From Cristatella mucedo (Eukaryota; Bryozoa; Phylactolaemata; Cristatellidae): DNA of 64,000 nt. Both the position numbers and the translations under genes were made by a program. Location of the stretch: contig WPIO01000084.1 in NCBI GenBank assembly GCA_009760855.2, positions 372,501 through 436,500 on the forward strand, written 5' to 3'. Shown here in pieces: positions 51,261 through 63,374 of this stretch. The notes beneath the pieces are model-generated. The model saw only the letters and a list, made by a program, of their open reading frames with translations, did no database searches and had not been told where the DNA came from. The number at the start of each line of letters is the position of its first letter. Within the stretch, counting starts at the first letter, position 1.

Positions 51261-52200
51261 AAGACTTATTCTATCGTTACCAGCCTATATTGCCAAGGCT
51301 GAAAGTTTATTAGGACCTGTCTGTGAACGACGATTTGTGCAATCTACCTTAATGACCCCACACTCTTGCAAATTGAAAACGAAACCCCAGCAAGAATGAA
51401 TAATGAAATCACCATGTAATTTAATCAATGCATGTCCACTGCTAATTCAAGGCATAAACGTCTTTCGAGCTCAAACGTATTTATCCTTATCGACTGGGCT
51501 TGCCCGTACCTAAACATTTTCGCTTCACAAATAATTGCTATTGAAAATTGTACTCACTTTATTTGAGTGATTCAGGAATAATAGAAATTCGATGAGCATC
51601 CTAGATCAGTCATTTACATTCTAACGGGAGTAATTTCAATCCTGTTTTTCACTACGTTTGTCTGAACTGCTCCAATCCTACGCTCGAAACAATTACATGA
51701 GACTCATATTTAGCATTTTCAGTTTCAACTGATTTGCATCACTTCGTTAGTAATAATAGATTTTGAGCCATAATTGTAAAACCCTTATCATGTTGCTTGC
51801 ATAAAGTAATATTCATATAATCTAAAATACATACAAATACCTTAATAACTCATATTTTGATATTACAGTGAAACAGCTGAATCATTATTAGTCGTGTATG
51901 GAAAATCTTAACCTGTTTCCTGAATCATAATCTTGCCCATCTCCAATATAAATTGGCTGGGGGGAGAGACTTTTATGTTTTACTTGAGTAAATGAATGGA
52001 TTTATTAGAGATTGGTCAAGTTTTTATTTACTTACAAAATGTGTGAACTCTTGCCATCCGAAGATTGCCTTTGATCGGTAAGCAATATATTTTAGCAGTG
52101 AGTCACTACTTAAATTCGATAAACATAGATAAGATATTCACTCAGGTATGCTTTGTGATATCTCCAAACAAACTGGTAAAATATTTTGTAAGACTATTAC
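51261..52200. other. Spacer after duplication copy 1, nothing recognised
   Basis: This is AT-rich; similarity to the other duplication copies is lost and no exon corresponding to TM1 was found. Confidence 0.45.
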
Positions 52201-52201
52201 A

Positions 52202-52352
52202 TCTGTTCGCTACCGAATACGTACCGAAAGCCGCTTAGGCTGTAAGTGCGCTATACAAAACTCTCCTGCGTAACACCCACATGGTCTTTATGACTTTGTG
52301 GAGTTACTGACGGAGATACATTACATTACATACATACATTACATCTTGTTCA
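52202..52352 (+). mobile_element. LINE-B copy, last 150 bases with tail
   Basis: CGTACCGAAAGCCGCTTAGG, the 3' UTR, and a (TACAT)n-type tail at 52315-52352 form a complete LINE-B 3' end. The tail is the clearest example of the family's terminal repeat. Confidence 0.9.
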
Positions 52353-54570
52353 TCCTAAATAAGGCAAGTCTCTCTGATACAACAAGATTGGAGCCCAATG
52401 TTGTTATTGACCTATAATACTTATCTGCGTTGGTCTACGTGTGGAGGACTAGAACAAGTGACTCTCAAGTTCGAGACAAAAATTTTGCGGAAAGAATTAA
52501 GAGGATAATAGTAATGCTGTGGCGACAAATGCAGAGACTTGTCATATTGAAAACTGCATCTGGAGGCTGGGTGTTGCACTCGCTGGTTATGCGAATGCAA
52601 GATATGTAAAACGTAGTCCATTAAACCCACCGCAGGAATTAACGTCCACTACATATTATACGATGTCTTTAACCCATGAAATAAACATTTTTAATCCCCA
52701 CAAACGCGTTACAGTATTTTGAAATTAGTTGGTATTTGCTGTTCTCAGAAGTGAGGTGATTGTATGCCGCTTGCTATCAAATTTCTACTTATCGTATTCT
52801 TATTCAAGCTGGCGGGCCTATGCGGGCTCATGCAATTGGCCATAGATAATGCCACGAACTACTTAAAGGCTTAATGTGTCAGCTTTTATAGCTTCAACAA
52901 ACCGTGAAGGCTAATTGCATGATATGTTCAGACTGCTCTGTAGCTTGCTCAATTGTAAGTGGTTTACAAGCCTGGAGCACGTAGATTCACAGTTCTTAAA
53001 TTATGCAAACTACTGATGTAGGGTAATAAACAGAAACATATTCTTTCCAAATTTATGAGGAATAATTACTGAAGTATTAAAAAACCAACAAGTTCAATTT
53101 CTCAGAATGCATATAAAAATTGGACTATTCTGTACTCACCATATAATGGAAAAGCATAATAACAGAGTCTGATATTCAAATTTCTCTTTACAAGCGTTAC
53201 AGTTCGAATCATTGTTGCTATGCTATAGGAAATGCATTGGCTACTGATAATTAAAAGTAAATTAGCCATCACGCTTGTGCAAATGGGAGCGCTACTGTCC
53301 TTATGCCGGAAAGGCACAGCACTTTAAACGATGCTAGTACGTGCTAAAGTTCCACAATTAAAGATGGCTCCTGAATTCTTGCGAATCCCAACTCAAAACT
53401 TGTATAATTTTGATTATGATATATCTAGCGTAGGTACGTTTGAGTAGAAAGAATAGGCAATTGTAAAAATTACGAATTTAACCGTAAAATGCACTTTCAT
53501 TGCTTAAATTAAGTTTTAAAATGTAGGAACCTAACTATACTCTGTAGTGGTAATTGCTAATAAAATTGGGCTAAGACAAACGAATCGCTTCCCCTTTTCC
53601 TTTGCTGTCAGCCTACGTGACTACTAACACTTCGAGCGCGTCAGCATAGACTAATGGGATGGGCAGACGATTAGAAAACATGGTACTTTGCTCAAACAAT
53701 ATTTAGGAAGAGACTACTCAAGCTCTTATCCAGCATCTACTGACTTGAAGAGTTCAGAAAGCTGATGTCATATCCCGCCTGACATGCACCGGTGCTGCTT
53801 GATAGTGGGTTGGGCGAGGGAAAGCAAATGTAAATAGCCTGTGTGGCGATAAGCCAAAGCACACATTGACTGCTGGGTGGGGCGGGGTACAGCAAAGGTA
53901 CTTGGCGATAGCAGCGAAATGCCAAAGCACACAGTGACGGCACTGTGCAGGTCTCATCCGCAGTAAGCCATACAGGACTTCTCGTACGTCTCAGGTAAAG
54001 CGAGAATATGTTTGATTTTTCTGTCCCTGTCATCAATGATACGTGTTCTGTGCTCTCAGTACGCAAAAACTGAACGGCTGAAGTGATGCCAAAGACACAC
54101 TAGGTCCTCTAGCCTCTCAGTGCACTGTCACTACACACTTCCTTGTAGTAAGTAGGCTTTCCTCTAGTTAATTTGCTTGCCTGTTTGTTTCATTCAAAAT
54201 ATTTCACTAGATTCGCTTAACCGAAACACTCCACTCTACCAAATGTACGCTTTTACAGCTTATATTAAAAAGGTTAGTAGTGCTTGTGGCTTTTAACGTC
54301 CAATACTAGTCAAGAGCCTAGTAAGCCCTATATTTGCTAGGTTTTGACTCTTATCCTTCTAGTCGAGTGTGCATTATAGTCAGCTGCTTAATATGATGCG
54401 AATAAATTCTTTTCTGAATATCATAGTCTTATGAGAGAACTTTATAGAAGTATTGAAAAAGCTATAGTTAGAGAACAACTTTACTCGACGTGAAGTAACA
54501 TCGGATTTATTCTCAGAAAATATTTCCAGAAACACCGACGTGCGAGCCATCTCTCATATGCTGCTTCCAT
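52353..54570. other. Spacer, mostly unrecognised
   Basis: It contains an imperfect two-copy tandem duplication at about 53803-53945, each unit about 70 bases with CCAAAGCACACA. No supported coding sequence. Confidence 0.5.
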
Positions 54571-54700
54571 TTAGCTGGTTTCGCCTAGTGAAAAAAGTCT
54601 CGTCCCGACTGAGGTCTGGCTGTGGCAGTCGGCTCGATCCCGTGGCATATTTAAAGCGCCTGAATAGAGATCAAGTTCTCTTAGCATGCTTTACAAATGA
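54571..54700 (+). mobile_element. SINE-B copy, degraded
   Basis: The head is decayed (GGCTCGATCCC for the B box). The tail at 54655-54690 is AGCGCCTGAATAGAGATCAA, then GTTCTCTTAGCATGCT, again matching the LINE-A end. It lies just before a GT/GA microsatellite. Confidence 0.7.
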
Positions 54701-54731
54701 AATATTATATATATTATTGTATATACATATC

Positions 54732-54906
<175 letters not shown>

Positions 54907-55447
54907 TTTACCTGATTTGCCCATTCAAAGGTGGACGCACCGAGGTAGTAAGTTATTTATTGTAACATCATCAAGTTCTTAGCGAATATAAATTTTATGC
55001 AATGGCATAATTTGGGTACCAAAAAAAGGGTAAAAGGGTAACAGACCTAATGCATATGAAAACTCACACGTTCTAGCATTTAGAAGCACTGCATGAACAT
55101 GTCAGGTTTTAGCGATTGATTAGCCAGCACAAGTGTGATGGAATCGCATGGTCTGTTATGGAAGAATTCGCTTGCTGGAAATATCAGCCAACAATGTGCC
55201 TCAGCTGTCCTTTTTTAGTTGGATATTTTTTAATTAAACATGTTAATATTTTATTATTGCTGTATTGTGTGCCTGATTGCTATCATGCAATTCATTGATT
55301 GAGCTACAGCTTCTAGCAGAATGCTTTCAAACGCTTGAGGTGGCAAAATATCTTTACCAGTCGTTGCAGCAACTGAGTTTAAACACGACGTAAAATAAAT
55401 ACGGTTACGTGAAACTAATGTATTGTGATTTCATTCTTCATTCTCTC

Positions 55448-56012
55448 GAAATAACAATAATAACAATGCACTTGATAAAGTACCCTCAGAAAACTCAATC
55501 TCTTTCTAGGCACTTTACATTTGCTACACAGGGAAAGCGATTGAATGGTGAGTAATATTATGCTTGATATACAACATGAATAACATAGTGAGGGGTGACA
55601 CGCACAAGGTCAGCATGCAAGTGTGGTTAGTGGCAGCATGCACAGTTTCATCACGCATAAGCACATGAAGGACGAATCACAGGGATCTACTAAATGCTAT
55701 CCTAAACAGGTGTTTTTTAAAGTTCTTCTTAAACGTGGTCAAGTCAGGGGATGTTCTGACGCAAGTCTGAAGGGAGTTCCAGGCTTTGAGAGCATACGAA
55801 CTAAATGCACGGTCTCCAAAGAATTTGAGGTTTGTATGAGGTATTGGTAGACTGTCGGATTCCGAAAACCGGGTGGTACCATGCTTGGCATGGTAGGGGA
55901 GTAAATCTGAGAGATAGAGTGGAGCCAAAGAATGAAGGGACCTAAAAGTGAGCGACAAAACCTTGAAGTCAATCCGTTGCTCAACTCTTAGCCAGTGCAG
56001 GTCGGCAAGAAG
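55448..56012 (-). mobile_element. LINE-A insertion specific to duplication copy 2
   Basis: It covers tail, hairpin complement (AGTACCCTCAGAAAACTCAA), 3' UTR and C-terminal frame with SSYALKAWNSLQTCV and WLRVEQRIDFKVLSL. Copy 1 is continuous across the homologous site near 46500. Confidence 0.88.
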
Positions 56013-56094
56013 AAACATGGATACTAAAGTAAATGGATTAATCGTGAAACGTGGAATTTCATTTTGATTTTCAAGAAAATTAAAGCGTATTGAA

Positions 56095-56170
56095 ATTAAA
56101 GCTGCTTAAACCGCCTCATTAGTATAGCGACAGATGAGCCTTGATGGCTGTCACCACCGCAAAACTTTCT
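56095..56170 (-). mobile_element. SINE-A fragment, copy-2 partner of 46612
   Basis: GCGACAGATGAGCCTTGATG and GCTGTCACCACCGC match the SINE-A 3' body; the tRNA-like head is absent. Confidence 0.65.
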
Positions 56171-56345
56171 TAAAGCATACCTGTTATTTCGTTCTACAGC
56201 ATAACAAATAGTCGATGTTCTATTCGTGTATATATTCGTGTCTATACGTTCATGCACGCTATCCCTCTGAAGCTCTGAAATGTTTAATAACGTTTTTCGC
56301 ACGTACAGCTACTCACAAGTGGTTTCGCACCAGTTCAGCTTTAAA

Positions 56346-56517
56346 TATACTAGCTGATTCAACAGACTCTTTTGTAACGCGACAGAAGAGCCTTTACGGC
56401 CATCACCACCGCTTGCAGCGGCGATACAGAATCACTCACCAAATGATTCGAACCCTTAACCTTGGGACCGTGGTCGTGATAAGCAAACACCTTACCTACT
56501 GTGCCATCACAGCTCAC
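56346..56517 (-). mobile_element. SINE-A insertion specific to duplication copy 2
   Basis: GCGACAGAAGAGCCTTTACG, the palindromic segment and the complement of a B box (GATTCGAACCC) are all present. Copy 1 lacks it near 46835. Confidence 0.8.
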
Positions 56518-57446
56518 CTAACAATCTTAGTCAGCATTTCAACACGCCTCTCTGATAATAGCCCAACGTGACGACTTGGAAGTGTTTCAGAGATTAGTAA
56601 GACGGAGGCTTATGTTAAAATATTTCTCTCCGTACGATTAATTTTCCAATTTTGAAAGCTAAATACTAGTGTCGTAGCTCAAAAGCTAACCCCAATTAGC
56701 CTTGATGGTAGGATTGGGCCTCCGAATTTAAGAATATCAAAACTTACCGATTTATTTCTTGTCTTTAAAAAACGTGATGCAACAGCTCTATCATTGAGAC
56801 AATACTGCTGTTGATGAATCAGGGCAGTTCTTGTATAGGCTAATGCAACATATTACAGTAACTGGACTGACTTGAATGCGTTCAACTTTACTTGTTATGG
56901 CAGACATTTGTCGCCTCAAGTTTAACGCTTTTTCGTTAAGCATGTCTAGTTGCTCTTCAAATGGAGCCAAGCCTGTTCTAAGTCGAGAAATGTTCTCTTA
57001 AAATGTCCCCATGTTTTTGTTTCGCTAAAAAACTTCAAAAATTCTAAAAATAACTATAGCTTAGATAATTGTATTTATATGGAGTATATGGATAATAAAA
57101 GCATTGCATCTAATCCTTTCATAAAATACAGCTACTCACGTTTTGAAGCAGTAGCCATTATTTGCAATTCATAGATATGAGTAATCAACACAAAGATTTT
57201 CACTCTTAAATAGAAATTTGTTTCAAACTAATTTACTAACGGAATGAAATTTAAGTGATGAAACTTAAGGGAGTGCTTAGTCATCTACTGCAAGTAGAGA
57301 AAAATCTGGCAATGTTCCTTCACTTATTTCTAAATAGAGCTTCAGAATGAGACACTCTTTTTATCTTTTAATATGAACAGTTACACTCTCACAGTTTTTG
57401 TTATTTTAAAAATTGCATTTTAACGAGTTGCTTTATAATATTTTAG

Positions 57447-57598
57447 TGCTTAATTGTGATAATGATGGCAGCCCAGTACCCAAGCACCATTCAGATGATG
57501 GCAGGAAATCCAATGACTTCGGGCACGCCAGTGATAATGGAAGTTCGTCCGTCGAACCCAGTGAGCCTAAATCCAAATCAAGCGAAAACATTGAAAGT
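57447..57598 (+). CDS. Paralogous MS4A-like first coding exon, intact (copy 2)
   Basis: An acceptor-like TATAATATTTTAG precedes 57447, so a further 5' UTR exon probably lies upstream. The first ATG is at 57462, with a second directly after it. The frame reads MMAAQYPSTIQMMAGN and ends NPNQAKTLK followed by GT, then the donor GTGAGT at 57599. The exon therefore stops two bases into a codon, exactly the phase needed by the exon type at 8429, where the joined codon would be GTG (Val). The sequence is a polar N-terminal tail leading into the start of TM1, as in MS4A-like proteins. The rest of this gene must lie beyond base 64000. A longer overlapping open frame (57413-57817) reads through the donor in another frame and is a shadow. 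Confidence 0.82.
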
Positions 57599-57949
57599 GT
57601 GAGTACATTTGTGCACTATCTCGGCGTCTTTGCTTGGAATATAACATTCAGGTACTGGTATGCGATTACAAAGGAAGTGACCAAAAACATTCGTAAGACA
57701 TCACTTTCATACGTAACTAAAAATGAATTAAAGAGAAAATCATGCACACGATCTTCTTTTGGTGACACTCAATATAATAAAATAATAAAGGTTGAAACCC
57801 TTAGCCGTATAGAATAAGTAATGTCTAATTAGCTACTTCACTAAGGACGAGAAAGAAGACGCTTTTCGGCTGATAAGAGATGCAAATCTCGTGCAGTAGC
57901 AACATCGATCAGCCTACAATAAGACGTAAGCAGAGCTTAAGCAGTGAGG

Positions 57950-58600
57950 ATTATGAGAACTCTTGCTCTTTAAATGAGGTAAAGTTGGGGGATGTCGTGA
58001 CGCAATTCAGGGAGAGCTAAGATTGTACGTGCATAGCAGCTGGACGCAAGGTCATCAATTAACATATCTTATTTAGAGATGCAGCTGAATGACCTTGCTC
58101 GGGTGAGCGGATCCTACGACGAAAGGCTTGAATTTGAGATTTTTCGGGAAAACTAAGTGTAGCACGAATATATAAAAAGTTGAAAAAAAATTCGTCGAAT
58201 CTTGAGGCCAATGCACAGTTCGACGGAAATCTAACAATCGCAAGCTGTCATGTATGGCAGTCGCAGCGTTTGCGACAGACAAACCTTGCTGGCGAGTTTT
58301 ATAACTGAACGCTGGCTGGCAGAAAACAAATAAATTAGAGAGATATATAAGACTGGGGATAGTGGCTCAACTATACTGGGGATAGTCTAGCCTACTCTCT
58401 CTGCCAGGCGCCGCCTCGTACAAACTACCATCACAATAGAAAACTCCCTGGGACAGAGCAGAAAAAGCCAAAAACCACGAGTTTTTTCCTACTGTGACTC
58501 GGAGGAGAGGAGCGATAATGGAACGGAAATAACAGTAGGGACAGCAATTTTTATTCATACAAAAATCAAATCCTTTTTCCATCCTAGTTGTTTTTTATCA
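57950..58600 (-). mobile_element. Old LINE-A-like copy within duplication copy 2
   Basis: TCTTTAAATGAGGTAAAGTT and GTCGTGACGCAATTCAGGGA match both 48300 and, more distantly, LINE-A. It is cut off close to the younger LINE-A insertion at 58637. Confidence 0.6.
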
Positions 58601-58636
58601 CTTTCTTAATATACGATAGAAACCCTGCCTATTTTC

Positions 58637-59417
58637 AGCTTCATAACATTGCTAAAATTCGGGATTCTTTAGATAAGGATACCACGTCCAAGTTGGTCCA
58701 TGCATTCGTGACATCTCGTCTCGACTTCTGCAACTCACTGTTTACTGGCCTACCAGCATGTGCGATCAGGCAATTGCAGCTAGTGCAGAACTCTGCAGCT
58801 AGGCTTGTCTGTCGTGAGCATCGCAGTTGCCACATTACTCCACTTCTCGCCGACCTGCACTGGCTACCAGTCAAGCAACGGATTGACTTCAAGGTTTTGT
58901 CGCTCACTTTTAGGTCCCTTCATTCTATGGCTCCAGCCTATCTCTCCGAAATACTCCCCCATCAGGCCAAGCATCGTACCACCCGCTTTTCGGAATCCAG
59001 CAGTCTAGAAATACCTCGTACAAACCTTAAATCCTTTGGAGACCGTGCATTTAGTTCGTTTGCTCCCAAAGCCTGGAACTCCCTACCGACCTGCGTCAGA
59101 ACATCCCCTGACTTGACCACATTTAAAAGGAACTTAAAAACACACCTATTTAGGACAGCATTTAGTGGGTCCCTGTGATTCGTCCTTCACGTGCTTATGC
59201 GTGCTGACACTGTGCGTGCTGCCACTAACCACATTCGCATGCTGACCCTGTGCATGTCACCCCTAAACCATGTTATTCATTTTGCTTGTTTTTCAAGCAT
59301 GATTTTACTTACCATTCAATTGCATTTCCCTGTGTAGCAAATGTAAAGTGCCTAGAAAGAGATTAGGTTCTCTGAGGGTGCTTTATCAAATACATTATTA
59401 TTATTATTATTATTAGT
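58637..59417 (+). mobile_element. LINE-A insertion specific to duplication copy 2, well preserved 3' end
   Basis: An open frame to 59178 carries DKDTTSKLVHAFVTSRLDFC, CREHRSCHITPLLADLHWLP, FSSFAPKAWNSLPTCV and FKRNLKTHLF. The 3' UTR, hairpin and (ATT)n follow. This is the cleanest LINE-A C-terminus in the window. Copy 1 is uninterrupted at the homologous site near 48945. Confidence 0.93.
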
Positions 59418-60876
59418 ATCAAACAACGTAAATACGTCAAATAGGGCTTTTCGGAAATGCCTTTTTAGTGCAAAATCAGTCTCGCCTAAAAAGATGTCAC
59501 AAATCCTGACTAGTAGTTCACCAACGTTGTCTAATCTGGTTTTGTTTGTTATTCTCAGACACAGCAAGTAATAAGAGTGTTTATCCCCAGGTGAATGCTC
59601 TCCCTAGTTTCGAGCTTTTGACACTGTTAGTCTCATCATCCACCTCTAGCCTTGAAACGGTCATTGCCAGTGCCAGCATTGCATCCCATCACAGAAGAGG
59701 TCAGTAGCTACAAGTAAGACTCTGTCGTTCCTCTCAAAAACCTCGACTGAAGATGATGCTCTTGCAAAAGTCTCGCAGTAGCACCAGGCCAGCAGCTACC
59801 TGAAGTTATGGCCTATAAGGAGTAAATTAATGAATCACATTCAGCACTAATGCCTGCAACAGCAGAGCCAGGTCCAGGTCAAGTCAAGGTCAAGCCAGGT
59901 CAAGTGCTCTCCTCTAGCTCTGCTGTCCACATGGGCAGTAGGCATCAATCTTTATCCCAGATCAAGACTTGCATGTTCACCACATGACCTAAACATTGCA
60001 GATGAGATCTATGCGTCCGTGCTGGCTTCAGAGTTTGTTTCTTCTATTTTCTTGTGCTTCAATGGTGGTGAATATTCTGGCAAGAAGTTTGAAAGGAATC
60101 TCACATCACCCTGAGTCAACTTGATTTCCATCGTATACATTGCTTGAGCATTCCTTTAATATAGAGAATTTAATTCCACCCTTTGCTTCTTTTTTAGCGT
60201 TTCTCGTGCGGCTAGAACCAGTATGCAATGGGCCTGTTCAGAAACTGGGCACTGTGGGCAGCACAGATCGCAAACTTTTCAGGCACCAAGCAAGGCTATG
60301 CAAAAGGTCATTGACCTGATGGTGACAATTGTAGCTTCGTTACAGGAAAGTATCATAATGAGAAAAAGATGGCCAAGTTAACTGAACTCTGTCGCCACGG
60401 CCATTCAATGCAATACAGTTATTAATTAGCCTGAGTTTGCTTAACCAGGGGTTCAATGAGCAAGTAAAATGCTCAACCGTGAACTCTTTATGGAGCTCGC
60501 AATCTTTAAGTGTTGACGAGACTTCAAGCTCGCCACCATCAAGCTTAAAAAGGACTATAGCAATGCCTAAATGATCAGTCCCGATATTTATTTAGACATC
60601 ATTCACGTGCACGCTCACTCTAGTTACAAAACCACTTAAAAGGTCAAGCACGTGGAAGCAATTCGACAACTGCTTCATTTTGCAAGACAATCTGAAAAAT
60701 GCCAGCATGAACAAGCAGAAGGGTCATGCACACCACCCCCTCAGGTCAAATCAGTGTGCTTAGCCAGGAGTCGTCGATCTGAAGCATATCACAAATATCT
60801 GTGCTGATATACTGTGCACTGCCATTTTGATAGTTCACGCCATCCAATAGCCGATTATCCCAGATGGGGCGACTGT

Positions 60877-61353
60877 GAATGTAATGTATCTCCGTCAGTA
60901 ACTCCACAAAGTCATAAAGACCTTGTGGGTGTTATGCAGGAGAGTTTTGTATAGCGCACTCACAGCCTAAGCGGCTTTCGGTACGCATTCGGTAGCCAAC
61001 AGACTTCGTCTCACGCAACAAAGAGAAAGTGGGAAGCATAGCAGAGTCAGGAGAGCAGTTGTGGTAGTGAGTAGCATAGAAGTAGCAGTTCAGGACCGCT
61101 GAAAAAGATGTGCCATAGTCGGCAGTTGGAGAGTAGTCATGGTTGCGTAAGAATTTTGGAAGCGAGTTCCACAGTCTAGGACCTGCAGTGCTAAAGCTTC
61201 TGCCGCCAACTGTGTTTAAGCGGAGGAATGGGACAGCTAATTTATTGTCCACACAGGACCTGAGGGTGCGAACAGGCTTAAACGGATGCAGCAGTTCAGC
61301 TAGGTACGAAGGAGCAAAGCCGTGGCGGGCCTTGTGGGTCAGGGTAAGAACTT
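60877..61353 (-). mobile_element. LINE-B insertion specific to duplication copy 2
   Basis: The complement of AATGTATCTCCGTCAGTAAC starts the element. The minus frame has ELLHPFKPVRTLRSCVDNKL, GPRLWNSLPKFLRN and SVGYRMRTESRLGCEC. Copies 0 and 1 lack it. It is one of the least decayed LINE-B ends. Confidence 0.92.
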
Positions 61354-62794
61354 TTGTGTGGCCAATCTGAGCCGTGAGATTATCAGCATGCATGCCAAAA
61401 TCCTGCCAAAAAGAAAAGTAGGCGTACGAAGGGGATTGTTGAGTTCTTTATGGCCAGCTCGCCCTGGTTACAGCTTCCTCAAAAAACGTTCAGATATTTT
61501 TCTCTTCTTCGAATCGGTCAGTGGCATTATCAATGTGGCGATGGTGATCTCACGCCTAAAGACGAATTGCCCAGTCAGCACAAATGTATAGTCGGGACAA
61601 AAGCAAGAAGCGGCTGGCCTAAATAGGCCGTGGCCCTAAAGTGGGAGAATGCACTGATAGGCCCAGTGGTAATCGCTTTGGCCTCTGCCATATCGCTTAA
61701 TACACATTCTAGAATAAATTGAGCACGTTGAAGAGAGCTGTAGCACGATTGAGCAGAAAATCAAGGTGACATGCTTGAATAGAATACATAACTTTGTCGA
61801 CACTATTTTGCATTTTAAATCAAATGGAGGACTTTATATTGATTATATGCTCGAGCTATCGAAAGGCAAGCAAAAGAGGATCAGAATGTCTTCAATGCCT
61901 TTCAAATGACCGATCTCACCGTGCAATCGCCGACAGAGATGTGAAAGGCTAGCTACAGTGATCTGTTGATAAAGTTGCAAGATCTCTTTCACTGTGCATG
62001 AGAGGGAGGCTGTTTACATGACCTCAACAACGTAGGTGTCCCGGTCGGTCTCGTCATCATCAGCACGCAAATAGTAATTTAAAAGCTATTTTGCGAGGAA
62101 TTGGACAACATACGATAACGTCAGAGTAGTATTGTAGGTATGACAAACTACCAATGGAGTTGCTTCGCATGTTTGCTTGAATCCCCCGTCAGCAACAGCT
62201 CTTGGCATTCAAAGTCTGTAGTTTGGAATAGCTTGACACCAAAGTAAGTAAGATAGACCTTTCAAATGTTTAACCCATTCTCTTCCGACCGCATGTGCAC
62301 ACATTTTTTTAAATTGATATACATTTGGAACAAAGGAGCTAAGGGTAGCTTCCTGATCTTCCAATCACACTGGAAATAATTCTGGTCGAGCCGAGGCCAG
62401 CTATTACTCATCTTACTTTGTCATGAGACATATTCTGACATTATCAGCATTAACAACTAAGGCCGAACAAGCGTTTGGTATATTGAAACTTATTAAAACG
62501 TCTTTCTTATGATTATGGGCGTGGGAAACCTCAATAATAGCGGCATTCTCTTTTTAATTTTGCGAGTAAATGGCTTCGATAATCATCAATGATGAGATCC
62601 GCCACAGGTTTCACGTCGAAGAAAGCGCAGGCGAGTTCCAGTGCATTTATCATTGTCGGTAGAGCTAACCCTAGAATGAAAATCCTGGCAAAGATAATGA
62701 TTGTAGTTTTCACTCAAATCAATGAAACTTTTGTAATTAACCCATTGCCTAATTTGATGAGCCTAATAGATGTTTCCTTTGCAAGTCTCTTTAT

Positions 62795-63165
62795 AATAAT
62801 AATAATGATAATGATAATAATGCACTTGATTAAGCGCCCTCAGAGAACTCAATCACTTTCTAGGCGCTTTACATTTGCTGCAATGGGAAATGCAATTAAA
62901 TGGTGATTAACATCATGCTTGATAAACAAACAACATGAATAACATGGTTAGTGGCAGCATGCACAGTGTCAGCACGCATAAGCACATGAAGGACAAATCA
63001 CAGGGACCCACTAATGCTGTCCTAAATATGGTGTGTTTTTTAAGTTCTTTTTAAATGTGGTCAAGTCAGGAGATGTTCTGAGGCAAGTCGGGAGGGAGTT
63101 CCAGGCTTTGGGAGCATAAGAACTAAATGCACAGTCTTCAAAGGATTTGAAACTTATACGAGGTA
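62795..63165 (-). mobile_element. LINE-A insertion near the end of duplication copy 2
   Basis: (AAT)n at 62796-62823, TGCACTTGATTAAGCGCCCT, a 3' UTR with a small deletion, and the C-terminal segment. Copy 0 is continuous here (about 2260-2350). Confidence 0.88.
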
Positions 63166-63374
63166 TTGGTCCTTGCAATCAATTTGCTGTTGAACATGGG
63201 CACCCCTTCTCTGAAGAATTCCCTATCATTATCTCCTGTTCAGATCACATTTAACCGAATGTGCAGTCTCTTTAAAATACCTTAATTACTATCTATTGCC
63301 AAATCAAGCTAAACGGAGGTCTAGCAGCGAATACAGTCTCCTAATCGAAGAGACTCTGATCCACTCAAAACAAT

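Larger units (their letters stand above)
54980..63345 (+). repeat. Segmental duplication, copy 2 (expanded by new insertions)
   Basis: This copy covers the full unit: about 2.4 kb upstream of the first exon, the exon at 57447, and intron 1 up to where copy 0 and copy 2 both show GATCACATTTAACCGA. It has grown by separate insertions: LINE-A (-) at 55448-56012, SINE-A (-) at 56346-56517, LINE-A (+) at 58637-59417, LINE-B (-) at 60877-61353 and LINE-A (-) at 62795-63165. Each interrupts sequence that is continuous in at least one other copy. Confidence 0.75.

Noticed and set aside
57413-57817. 134-codon + strand open frame
   Set aside because: It overlaps the intact first exon in a different frame, runs through its GTGAGT donor and is not kept in the paralogous copy at 47.8 kb.
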